Of a stretch of 64,000 nucleotides of DNA, positions 56,547 through 64,000 are shown one piece after another. The DNA comes from Betaproteobacteria bacterium (GTDB lineage: Bacteria; Pseudomonadota; Gammaproteobacteria; Burkholderiales; JAEUOS01), in the NCBI GenBank assembly GCA_028292405.1, contig JAQGMJ010000040.1:1-64000 (forward strand), given 5' to 3'. The position numbers were made by a program, and so were the translations under genes. Each line of letters starts with the position of its first letter. The first letter of the stretch is position 1. The notes under the pieces are model-generated. The model did not search any database, had not been told where the DNA came from, and was given only the letters and a program-made list of their open reading frames with translations.

Positions 56547-57770
56547 ATGACTCAAGCAAACAAGCAGGGCCTGAAACGCCTGGCGCTGGCCGCATTCACG
56601 CTGGCCGCTTTTGCGCTGACGGGTAGCGCGCTGGCGCAAAGCGGGCCGATCCGCATCGGCGAAATCAACAGCTACAAGGCGCAGCCGGCCTTTCTCGATC
56701 CCTACAAGAAGGGGATGGACCTGGCGGTCGAAGAGGTCAATGCCGCAGGTGGCGTGCTGGGCCGCAAGTTCGAGGTGATCACCCGCGACGACGGCGCCAG
56801 CCCAGGCGACGCTGTGCGCGCGGCCGAGGAACTGGTGTCGCGTGAAAAGGTGGACGTGATCGCCGGCGGCTTTCTCTCCAACATCGGCCTGGCGCTGACC
56901 GACTTCGCCAAGCAGAAGAAGATTTTCTTCCTCGCTTCCGAGCCGCTGACCGACAAGATCGTCTGGCAAAACGGCAACAAGTACACTTTCCGCCTGCGTC
57001 CCTCGACCTATATGCAGGTGGCGATGCTGGTGCCGGAAGCTGCCAAGCTGAAGAAGAAGCGCTGGGCGCTGGTTTACCCCAACTATGAGTATGGCCAGTC
57101 GGCGGCAGCTACCTTCAAGGAACAGCTGAAGAAGCTGCAACCAGATGTCGAATTCGTCGCCGAGCAGGCTGCCCCGCTGGGCCGCATCGATGCCGGTGCG
57201 GTGACCCAGGCCCTCGCGGACGCCAAGCCGGACGCGATATTCAACGTGACTTTCGGCGGCGACCTCGCCAAGTTCGTGCGAGAAGGCAATACCCGCGGCC
57301 TGTTCAAGGGCCGCGAAGTCGTGAGCCTGCTCACCGGCGAGCCGGAATACATCGACCCGCTGAAGGATGAGACGCCGGAAGGCTGGATCGTCACCGGCTA
57401 CCCCTGGTACGGCATCGCCACGCCCGACCATCAGGCGTTTTTCATCGCGTATCACAAGAAGTTCAACGACTATCCGCGTCTGGGTTCCTTCGTCGGCTAC
57501 ACGACCATCAAGGCGCTTGCCGCCGGAATGAAAAAGGCGAACTCGGTCAATACCGACAAGCTGATCACCGCGTTCTCCGGCCTGACCTTCGACACGCCAT
57601 TCGGCCGCGCGATGTTCCGCCCGCAAGACCACCAGTCAACCATTGGCGCTTATGTCGGCCGCACCACCGTGCGCGGCAACAAGGGCGAGATGAAGGACTA
57701 TGTGTACCTGGACGGCGCCAAGTTCCAGCCCACCGACGCCGAAGTGAAAAAAATGCGCCCGGCGGATTGA
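56547..57770 (+). CDS. Branched-chain amino acid/aromatic-type ABC transporter substrate-binding protein
   Basis: This 407-aa periplasmic receptor starts at ATG 56547, preceded by the strong ribosome binding site AGGGGG, and has a signal peptide (LALAAFTLAAFALTGSALAQ). Motifs IRIGEINSYKAQPAFLDPYKKGMDLAVEEVNAAGG and EELVSREKVDVIAGGFLSNI place it in the Liv-type type I periplasmic binding family, which in proteobacteria often takes up aromatic or amide compounds. The track start at 56094 runs back through the nicotinamidase gene and is not used. It is followed by a hairpin and the permease gene. Confidence 0.93.
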   Translation: MTQANKQGLKRLALAAFTLAAFALTGSALAQSGPIRIGEINSYKAQPAFLDPYKKGMDLAVEEVNAAGGVLGRKFEVITRDDGASPGDAVRAAEELVSREKVDVIAGGFLSNIGLALTDFAKQKKIFFLASEPLTDKIVWQNGNKYTFRLRPSTYMQVAMLVPEAAKLKKKRWALVYPNYEYGQSAAATFKEQLKKLQPDVEFVAEQAAPLGRIDAGAVTQALADAKPDAIFNVTFGGDLAKFVREGNTRGLFKGREVVSLLTGEPEYIDPLKDETPEGWIVTGYPWYGIATPDHQAFFIAYHKKFNDYPRLGSFVGYTTIKALAAGMKKANSVNTDKLITAFSGLTFDTPFGRAMFRPQDHQSTIGAYVGRTTVRGNKGEMKDYVYLDGAKFQPTDAEVKKMRPAD

Positions 57771-57802
57771 TTCCGGCCTTCTCGTCGTTCTTGTCGGACC
57801 CG

Positions 57803-57831
57803 ATCGCCGCCCGCCCGGGCGGCGATTTGTT
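57803..57831 (+). terminator. Hairpin between binding-protein and permease genes
   Basis: ATCGCCGCCC (57803-57812) pairs perfectly with GGGCGGCGAT (57817-57826) around a 4-base loop, followed by TTGTT. The T-run is poor, so it may act as a partial terminator or as an RNA-stabilising 3' hairpin that raises receptor over permease levels. Confidence 0.5.
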
Positions 57832-57854
57832 ATCTACTCTGAATTCGCCTACGC

Positions 57855-59744
57855 ATGAGTGTTGACGCGCTTCTGGTGCAGTTTCTCAACGGCCTGGCCG
57901 GCGCCTCGACGCTGTTTTTGCTCGCGGTGGGACTGTCGCTGATTTTCGGCGTCACGCGCATCGTCAACTTTGCCCACGGCTCGTTTTACATGCTGGGCAT
58001 CTATATCGCCTACAGCCTGACCGCGCGCATCGGCGGCAGCGTGCTCGGCTTCTGGGGCTCGGTGGTGCTGGCGGCGCTGGCGGTGGGCCTGCTGGGCGTG
58101 ATCGTCGAATGCCTGCTGTTGCGCCGGATCTACCGGGCGCCGGAATTGTTCCAGCTGCTGGCGACTTTCGCGCTGGTGCTGATCGCGCGTGACGCCGCGC
58201 TGGCAATCTGGGGGCCGGAAGATTTGCTGGGTCCGCGTGCGCCGGGGCTGAAAGGCGCGGTGGAAATACTCGGGCGCCAGTTTCCGCAATACGATCTGGC
58301 GCTGATCTTCATCGGCCCGGCGGTGCTGGGCGCCTTGTGGTGGATGCTGACGCGCACCCGCTTCGGCGTGCTGATCCGCGCCGCCACCGAAGACCGCGAA
58401 ATGGTCGGCGCGCTCGGCGTCAACCAGGCTTGGCTGTTCACTGCCGTGTTCGGACTGGGCACTTTACTGGCGGGCCTGGGCGGCGCGCTGCAGGGGCCGC
58501 GCGAGCCGGCCAATCTTGGCCTGGATTTGATGGGCATCGGCGACGCCTTCGTGGTGGTGGTGGTCGGCGGCATGGGCAGCATCCCCGGCGCCTTTCTTGC
58601 CGCGCTAATCATTGCCGAAATCAAGGCACTGTGCATTGCGATCGGCACGGTGCACGTGTTCGGCTTCGACTTTTCCTTTTCCAAGCTCACGCTGGTGGTG
58701 GAGTTCCTGGTGATGGCCGTGGTGCTGATCTGGAAGCCGCTGGGCCTGCTGGGCAAGCCCTCCGCCGCCAGCCGCAACAGCAGCGCGGTGGAAGCACCGC
58801 TGGCGCCGCCGGACAAGGCCGCAAAGATATTCGGCTACGCGGTGTTGGTGCTGTTGCTGCTCCTTCCGGTGGTGGGGCAGATGTTCCCTTATGCGGTGGT
58901 GCTGATGATCGACATCCTGGTGGCGGTGCTGTTCGCCGCCAGCCTGCACTTCATCATGGGGCCGGGCGGCATGCATTCCTTCGGCCACGCCGCCTACTTC
59001 GGCCTCGGTGCCTACGGCGCCGGCCTGTTGATGAAACAGTTCTCGATGCCGATGGAAGCCGCGCTCGGCCTCGGGCCGTTGCTGGCGGCGGCGGGCGCCT
59101 TGCTGTTCGGCTGGTTTTGTGTGCGCCTCTCGGGGGTGTACCTAGCGATGCTGACGCTGGCGTTCGCGCAAATCGTCTGGTCCATCGCCTTTCAGTGGGA
59201 CGAGGTGACCGGCGGCAGCAACGGCATCATCGGTCTGTGGCCGGCCGAATGGCTGAACCAGAAGGCCGCTTACTACTATCTGACGCTGGCCTTGACCGTG
59301 GGAGGGGTGCTGTTTCTCTGGCGTGTGCTGCTGGCGCCGTTCGGCTACGCGCTGCGCGCCGGGCGCGATTCGCCACTGCGCGCGGACGCCATCGGCATCA
59401 ACGTCTTTAACTATCAGTGGATGGCCTTCGTGCTGGCTGGCACGGTGTGCGGCGTGGCGGGTTCGCTGTTCGCATTTTCCAAAGGCACCATCGCGCCGGA
59501 CGTGATCCACGTCGGCCGCTCGATCGACGGCCTGGTGATGGTGCTGCTGGGCGGGGTGCAGACCCTCGCGGGGCCGGTCGTCGGTGCGGCGCTGTTTACC
59601 TGGCTGCAGGACGCGGTGGCGCGCGAGTTTCAATACTGGCGCGCGGCGCTGGGTGTGGCCATCCTGCTGCTGGTGATGGTGTTTCCGCTCGGCGTGGCCG
59701 GATCGGTCAAGCGGCTGTTGCGACGGCGCGAGGTGGCGGCATGA
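57855..59744 (+). CDS. Fused LivH-LivM ABC permease
   Basis: This 629-aa protein joins both permease subunits of a Liv-type importer in one chain. The LivH half (about 1-300) opens with LLAVGLSLIFGVTRIVNFAHGSFYMLG, and the LivM half (about 320-625) contains LHFIMGPGGMHSFGHAAYFGLGAYGAG and a C-terminal GVQTLAGPVVGAALFTWLQD. Each half has about eight TM helices, joined by a polar linker rich in Ala, Ser and Pro (about 300-320). The gene overlaps the ATPase gene by four bases. Confidence 0.93.
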   Translation: MSVDALLVQFLNGLAGASTLFLLAVGLSLIFGVTRIVNFAHGSFYMLGIYIAYSLTARIGGSVLGFWGSVVLAALAVGLLGVIVECLLLRRIYRAPELFQLLATFALVLIARDAALAIWGPEDLLGPRAPGLKGAVEILGRQFPQYDLALIFIGPAVLGALWWMLTRTRFGVLIRAATEDREMVGALGVNQAWLFTAVFGLGTLLAGLGGALQGPREPANLGLDLMGIGDAFVVVVVGGMGSIPGAFLAALIIAEIKALCIAIGTVHVFGFDFSFSKLTLVVEFLVMAVVLIWKPLGLLGKPSAASRNSSAVEAPLAPPDKAAKIFGYAVLVLLLLLPVVGQMFPYAVVLMIDILVAVLFAASLHFIMGPGGMHSFGHAAYFGLGAYGAGLLMKQFSMPMEAALGLGPLLAAAGALLFGWFCVRLSGVYLAMLTLAFAQIVWSIAFQWDEVTGGSNGIIGLWPAEWLNQKAAYYYLTLALTVGGVLFLWRVLLAPFGYALRAGRDSPLRADAIGINVFNYQWMAFVLAGTVCGVAGSLFAFSKGTIAPDVIHVGRSIDGLVMVLLGGVQTLAGPVVGAALFTWLQDAVAREFQYWRAALGVAILLLVMVFPLGVAGSVKRLLRRREVAA

Positions 59745-60484
59745 GCCTGCTCGAAGTCAATGGCCTGACCAAAGCCTTTGGTGGCGTGCGCGCCGTCAGC
59801 GAAGTCGGCTTCACGGTGGAGGCCGGCGAAATTCTTGCGCTGATCGGCCCGAATGGCGCCGGCAAATCCACCTGCTTCAACATGCTCAACGGCCAGTTGC
59901 GCCCGGACAGCGGCAGCATCAAGCTGGGCGGTGTCTCCACCATCGGCCTAAAGCCGCGCCGCGTCTGGCGCATGGGCGTGGGCCGCACCTTCCAGATCAC
60001 CGCCACCTTCGGCTCGATGACAGTGCGCGAGAACGTGCAAATGGCGCTGCTTTCGCATCGCGGCCGGCTGAAGAATTTGTGGGTGCGTGCGCGCGAGCAA
60101 TATGTTGCCGAAGCTGACGCCTTGCTCGCCCGCGTAGGCATGCGCGAGCAGGCGGAGCGCCCTTGCTCGGTGCTGGCCTATGGCGACCTTAAGCGCCTGG
60201 AACTGGCGGTGGCCCTGGCCAACGCGCCCAAGCTGCTGTTGATGGACGAGCCCACCGCCGGCATGGCGCCGAAAGAGCGCATCGAGCTGATGGCGCTGAC
60301 CGCCGACATCGTCAAGAGCGACAGCATCGGCGTGCTGTTCACCGAGCACGACATGGACGTGGTGTTTCGCCACGCCAGCCGGATGATCGTGCTCAACCGT
60401 GGCCAACTGATCGCCGGCGGCGTGCCGGCGGAAGTGCGCGCCAACCCCGAGGTGCAGCGCATCTACCTGGGGAGTCGGCACTGA
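59741..60484 (+). CDS. LivG-like ABC transporter ATP-binding protein
   Basis: This 247-aa ATPase starts at ATG 59741. It has Walker A GPNGAGKST, the signature region LAYGDLKRLELAVAL (a variant of LSGGQ, common in LivG), Walker B LLLMDEPTAGM and the H-loop in FTEHDMDVVF. The C-terminal end GVPAEVRANPEVQRIYLG is typical of LivG. It works with the fused permease and LivF-like protein to power uptake. Stop and next start share one base (TGATG). Confidence 0.94.
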   Translation: MSLLEVNGLTKAFGGVRAVSEVGFTVEAGEILALIGPNGAGKSTCFNMLNGQLRPDSGSIKLGGVSTIGLKPRRVWRMGVGRTFQITATFGSMTVRENVQMALLSHRGRLKNLWVRAREQYVAEADALLARVGMREQAERPCSVLAYGDLKRLELAVALANAPKLLLMDEPTAGMAPKERIELMALTADIVKSDSIGVLFTEHDMDVVFRHASRMIVLNRGQLIAGGVPAEVRANPEVQRIYLGSRH

Positions 60485-61185
60485 TGCTTAAGCTCAAGGA
60501 CATCCACGCCTACTATGGCCAGGCGCACATCCTCGCCGATGTCTCGCTGGAGGTGAATGCCGGCGAGGTGGTGGTGCTGCTTGGGCGCAACGGCGCGGGA
60601 AAAAGCACCACGATGAAATCGATCATCGGCCTGGTGAAGCCCGCCAAGGGTGAAGTGACTTTCCAGGGCGCGCGCATCGAGCAGATGGCGCCCTACAAGA
60701 TCGCCCGCCTGGGTCTGGGCTACGTGCCGGAAGAACGCCGCATTTTCACCGAACTCACGGTGCTGGAAAACCTCGAGGTCGGGCGACAGGCGCCGCGCGC
60801 GGGGGTACCGACCTGGGACTGGGACAAGATCGCGCGCCTGTTTCCCAATCTCGGTGAAATGCCGCAACGCCCCGGCGGGCGCATGTCCGGCGGCGAACAG
60901 CAGATGCTGACGATCGCGCGCACCCTGATGGGCAACCCCGCCTGCATCCTGCTTGACGAGCCTTCGGAAGGCGTGGCGCCGGTCATCGTCGACCAGATGG
61001 CCGCCGCCATTCTCGAACTGAAATCGCAGGGCGTGGCGATCCTGCTCTCCGAGCAAAACCTGCATTTCGCCGCCGAGGTGGCCGACCGCGCCTACATCAT
61101 CGAAAAGGGCCGCATCCGTTTTTCCGGCACCATGGCCGAACTTGAGGCCGATGCCGAGGCGCAGCAGCAGTATCTGGCGGTGTAG
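60484..61185 (+). CDS. LivF-like ABC transporter ATP-binding protein
   Basis: This 233-aa ATPase starts at ATG 60484. It has YYGQAHILADVSLEV, Walker A GRNGAGKST, the signature MSGGEQQMLTIARTLM, Walker B ILLDEPSEGVAP and the H-loop equivalent LSEQNLHF. The order binding protein, permeases, LivG, LivF is standard for this importer class. The ligand cannot be read from the ATPases; the operon context points to a heterocyclic acid or amide. Confidence 0.94.
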   Translation: MLKLKDIHAYYGQAHILADVSLEVNAGEVVVLLGRNGAGKSTTMKSIIGLVKPAKGEVTFQGARIEQMAPYKIARLGLGYVPEERRIFTELTVLENLEVGRQAPRAGVPTWDWDKIARLFPNLGEMPQRPGGRMSGGEQQMLTIARTLMGNPACILLDEPSEGVAPVIVDQMAAAILELKSQGVAILLSEQNLHFAAEVADRAYIIEKGRIRFSGTMAELEADAEAQQQYLAV

Positions 61186-61194
61186 CATCAGGCC

Positions 61195-62028
61195 ATGGGC
61201 GAGTACCGGACACCTGGCGCAGAGAGATGGACCCCGTGGATCGGGGTGGGGGCGGTGCTGGCCGCGCTCGCGGGCATTCTTTTGCTGGTGCCGGCCGCGC
61301 CGCTGGCCGGCCTGCTTGGGTGGCTGTTTGCGCTTGCCGGATTCGCAGCCTACATCCTGATCCGCGCCTGGTTCTCCTGGCGGCGTGTGCCGACGGTGAT
61401 CCGCCTTGGTCAACACCAGTTGACGGTCCGGCGCGGCGATGGCTCGGTGATGGCCGAAATACCCTACGCCGCGATTGCCGCGATCAAGGACCGGTTCTGG
61501 TCCGACAGTCTCGTGGTCCACGGCACGGACGGCACCAGCCGCATCGAGATTTCGCTGGCCACCCTGCGGATCAGGGAACTGCTCATCGCCCTGGCCGACC
61601 AGATACCGCCTTACCTCTGGGACCTGGAAAGCGCACGCCGGTTCGCCGTGCCCTTCCCGTGGATGTTCACGGCGGTGCTGGGAATTTCCTATGTCGCTTT
61701 TACCGTCTGCGCGTATCTGGCCGGGTGGATCTGGCTGACGGCCTTGTGTGTCGCCGGTCTTGTCTCCATTGCCGCTTATGTGCCGTTTGCTGTGCGCATC
61801 TACGAAATATCCCGCACCGGCGTGACCATATTGCGCCTGGCGCGCACGCGCTTCGTGCCCGCCGCCGAAATCGCCTCGGTGCGGCTCAAGCGGGGTACTG
61901 GCAGGGGTCCGGTCCTGTATGTCAGCCTGCTGCTCAAATCGGGCAAGCAGGTGGGGCTGATGAAGGCCGAGCAAAGCGCCGTCGTGCTTTATCGCACCCT
62001 GCTCGACATGCAAAAAGTGCAGGCATAG
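61195..62028 (+). CDS. Hypothetical membrane protein, PH-like
   Basis: This 277-aa protein has two pairs of TM helices (about 15-60 and 155-205). Each pair is followed by a soluble beta-rich segment of about 70-90 residues (TVIRLGQHQLTVRRGDGSVMAEIPYAAIAAI and ISRTGVTILRLARTRFVPAAEIASVRLK) that resembles a bacterial PH-like domain in strand pattern. I recognise no named family. It starts 10 bases after the LivF gene and ends 2 bases before the damaged gene that follows, so it is probably co-transcribed. Function unknown. Confidence 0.65.
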   Translation: MGEYRTPGAERWTPWIGVGAVLAALAGILLLVPAAPLAGLLGWLFALAGFAAYILIRAWFSWRRVPTVIRLGQHQLTVRRGDGSVMAEIPYAAIAAIKDRFWSDSLVVHGTDGTSRIEISLATLRIRELLIALADQIPPYLWDLESARRFAVPFPWMFTAVLGISYVAFTVCAYLAGWIWLTALCVAGLVSIAAYVPFAVRIYEISRTGVTILRLARTRFVPAAEIASVRLKRGTGRGPVLYVSLLLKSGKQVGLMKAEQSAVVLYRTLLDMQKVQA

Positions 62029-62030
62029 CG

Positions 62031-62577
62031 ATGACCCGCGAAGAGATCGTCAGTGAATTCAACCGGCTGCTCGACGACCACGTGGTCTGGCGCCGCGGAC
62101 ATTGGGATCACCGCTCCTACAAACTGGCGTTTTTCAAGCTATTTCGCGCGGCCTACGAAGGCGGCTTTTTTCCGCCTGCGCGGGCGCTACGCGCTGACCG
62201 GCGAGCGGGTGCGGGAAGAAATCATCGAGACCTGGATCACTATGGCCTCTCCTAAGAACACTTATAAGCTCGGCCTGCTACAACAAATGGCCGTGGAATG
62301 GGATGCTAGCGCCCTATGCTGTGAATTCCTTGCGCAAAAGACGACGAGAATCGGTCCGAATACTGCGTCGAAAATGCGCGCGAGGGAACGGCCCTCGCTG
62401 TGCTTTTCTCCTTGTTTCGGCCCGATTTCGTCGCTTTCGCTATCGCAAGGAATTCACCGGATAGGGCGCTTGCGCTACGCCTGGTATATGGACCCGGCGC
62501 ACAAAATGACCTCCACCGGACGCTGGAAAGATACGCAGGAAATGAAGGCGATGCCGCCGGCCGGCAAATCGCACTGA
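62031..62577 (+). pseudogene. Small unknown gene broken by a 1-nt insertion and a palindromic element
   Basis: The frame starting at 62031 (MTREEIVSEFNRLLDDHVVW) reads well to GGFF, then enters a run of six T (62166-62171). Removing one T joins it to the frame LRGRYALTGERVREEIIETW, which continues without stop to TGA at 62577. That frame is then interrupted by a 163-bp palindromic insertion (62308-62470). After it the text RYAWYMDPAHKMTSTGRWKD looks coding again. The intact product would be about 120-130 aa of unknown family. The T-run change could be a sequencing error, but the insertion alone should disturb the protein. Confidence 0.6.
62308..62470. mobile_element. MITE-like 163-bp palindromic element
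   Basis: The ends are inverted repeats: AGCGCCCTAT...TGAATTCCTTGCG on the left and CGCAAGGAATTCAC...ATAGGGCGCT on the right. Pairing continues imperfectly inward to a central hairpin GCGAGGG-AACGG-CCCTCGC (62380-62398), and the whole unit is symmetric about base 62389. It has no gene of its own. A possible 3-bp TGC duplication flanks it, but the boundaries are uncertain. No second copy was noticed in this window. Confidence 0.75.
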
Positions 62578-62587
62578 CGGAAAGCCA

Positions 62588-64000
62588 TGAGCAAGATTGC
62601 AGGCATCGATGTAGGCGGCACCTTTACAGACCTGATTCTCGTCGACGACGAGACCGGCGAGGTGAAGCTCGCCAAGGTGCCGACCACGGTGGAAAACCAG
62701 GCCTTCGGCGTGCTCGCCGCGCTGGCTTCAGTGGGTGCCGACCTGAAAAGCCTGGCCGCCATCATCCACGGCACCACCACCACAACTAACGCGATGCTGG
62801 AACGCAAGATCGCCCGCGTCGGCCTGATCACCACCCGCGGTTTTCGCGACGTGCTGGAACTCGGGCGCCGCACCCGGCCCAAGGCGTATGGCCTCACCGG
62901 CACCTTCGTGCCGCTGATCCCGCGCGAGTTGCGCACCGAGGTGGACGAGCGCATGGATGCGGAGGGCACGGTGTTGCGCCCGCTGGACGAGACCCAGGTG
63001 CGGGCGGCGGTGGAAGTGCTGCTCAAGGGCGGCGCGGAAGCGGTGGTGATCCACTTCCTGCACAGCTATATCAATCCCGCGCACGAGCAGCGCACGGCTG
63101 AGATCGTGCGCTCGATGTGGCCGAACGGCTTTGTCACCGTCGGCCACACCGTGGTGGCGGAATACCGTGAATACGAGCGCGGCGTCACTTCGGCGGTGAA
63201 CGCGGCGGTGCAGCCGGTGCTCTCGCGTTATATCGAGCGCTTGCAAACGGAGTTGAAGAAGCAGGGCTTCGCCAAGGAGTTGCTGGTGATGCAGGGCAAC
63301 GGCGGTACGGTGGCTTCGTCCATCGTCGCCGAAGCCGCGGTGAACACCGTGATGTCCGGCCCGGCTTCCGGCGTGATCGCCGCTGCCTATACTGGCGTGC
63401 AATCCGGCTACCCCAATCTCGTCACCTACGACATGGGCGGCACCTCCTCCGATGTTGCGCTGATCAAGGATGGCTTGCCCTCGGTCTCCAGCGAACTGGA
63501 GCTTGAGTATGCGATGCCGATCCACGTGCCGATGGTCGATGTGCACACCATCGGCGCCGGCGGTGGCTCGCTCGCCTATGTGGACAGTTCGGGCATGCTG
63601 CACGTCGGCCCGGAGAGCGCGGGGGCGACGCCGGGGCCGATCTGCTACGCGCGCGGTGGCACGCGGCCGACCATCACCGACGCCAACCTGGTGCTCGGGC
63701 GCCTGAACCCGGACAAGCTGCTGTCGGTGCAAAGCCCGGTGCCGATGGCGCGCATCCGCGAATTGATGGTCGAGCACGTCGGCGCGCCTCTGGGGCTGGA
63801 TGCGGATGCCGCCGCCGCCGCCATCCTGCGCATCGCCAACGACAAAATGGCCGGCGCGGTGCGCATGGTCAGCTTGGCGCGCGGCCACGACCCGCGCGAC
63901 TTCGCGCTGTTCGGCTTCGGCGGCGCCGGCCCCCTGCATGCGGTGGCGCTGGCACGCGAACTGGCTATCCCGAAGGTGCTGATCCCGGCGCGCCCGGGTC
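62588..64000 (+). CDS. Hydantoinase/oxoprolinase family protein (HyuA-like), 3' truncated by window
   Basis: This gene starts at ATG 62588 and stays open to the window edge (471 codons seen), so the ORF track does not list it. MSKIAGIDVGGTFTDLILVD, IHGTTTTTNAMLERK, VMSGPASGVIAAAY, VTYDMGGTSSDVALI and FGFGGAGPLHAVALARE are hallmarks of the ATP-dependent N-methylhydantoinase A/5-oxoprolinase family, which opens cyclic amides with ATP. A HyuB-like partner is expected just downstream. In this operon it could open a reduced lactam ring such as an oxo-tetrahydropyridine; this is inference. Confidence 0.93.

Overview
The window is high-GC, gene-dense chromosomal DNA from a proteobacterium, most probably a betaproteobacterium. 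The evidence is the gene order (ribD-ribE, ribB-ribH-nusB-thiL-pgpA-cinA-recA-recX, then DUF2889-sucC-sucD-TerC), two orphan Bug/TctC-type binding proteins, a LexA box of the CTGT-N8-ACAG form and a degenerate RibBX-type ribB. No phage, CRISPR array, rRNA or tRNA was seen. The only mobile DNA recognised is one small MITE-like palindrome near the right end.

Region 1 (1-24574) is mostly housekeeping. It starts with the tail of a FimT/GspH pseudopilin and ribD-ribE. A block of about 18 kb follows: two multiheme cytochromes c, a TetR regulator, an aldo/keto reductase, two orphan Bug proteins, a very large bacterial alpha-2-macroglobulin coupled to pbpC, a 2OG-Fe(II) oxygenase and an AsmA-like protein. 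Riboflavin synthesis resumes with ribB and ribH, coupled to nusB, thiL, pgpA and cinA.

Region 2 (24575-33513) holds recA with an overlapping promoter and LexA box, recX, a large PAS/GGDEF/EAL protein on the opposite strand, a DUF2889 protein, sucCD and a TerC-type membrane protein. A strong intrinsic terminator closes it.

Region 3 (33514-46982) is the most unusual part: eight same-strand signalling genes. They are a CHASE2 Ser/Thr kinase, a PP2C phosphatase, an FHA protein, a CHASE2 adenylate cyclase, a class II-type cAMP phosphodiesterase (MBL fold), a cyclic-nucleotide-binding/rhodanese protein, a GAF-GspE/PilB-type ATPase and a GAF-HD-GYP protein. The block has writers, erasers and readers for Ser/Thr phosphorylation and cAMP, a c-di-GMP hydrolase candidate, and an orphan secretion-type ATPase as a possible output. 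I know of no characterised system with this composition.

Region 4 (46983-64000) looks like a catabolic and transport cluster for an N-heterocycle, with nicotinate or nicotinamide as the best guess. It has a LysR regulator, a two-gene xanthine-dehydrogenase-family hydroxylase (the FeS and Mo subunits are fused), an SDR, a 6-hydroxynicotinate reductase homologue, UPF0280 and 'amino acid synthesis' family proteins, a Tat-exported nicotinamidase-like hydrolase, a Liv-type ABC importer with fused permeases, and a hydantoinase/oxoprolinase cut off by the window edge. Between the importer and the hydantoinase lies a small gene damaged by a 1-nt insertion in a T run and by a 163-bp palindromic element.

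All functions are read from motifs and remembered family features. No database search was run.
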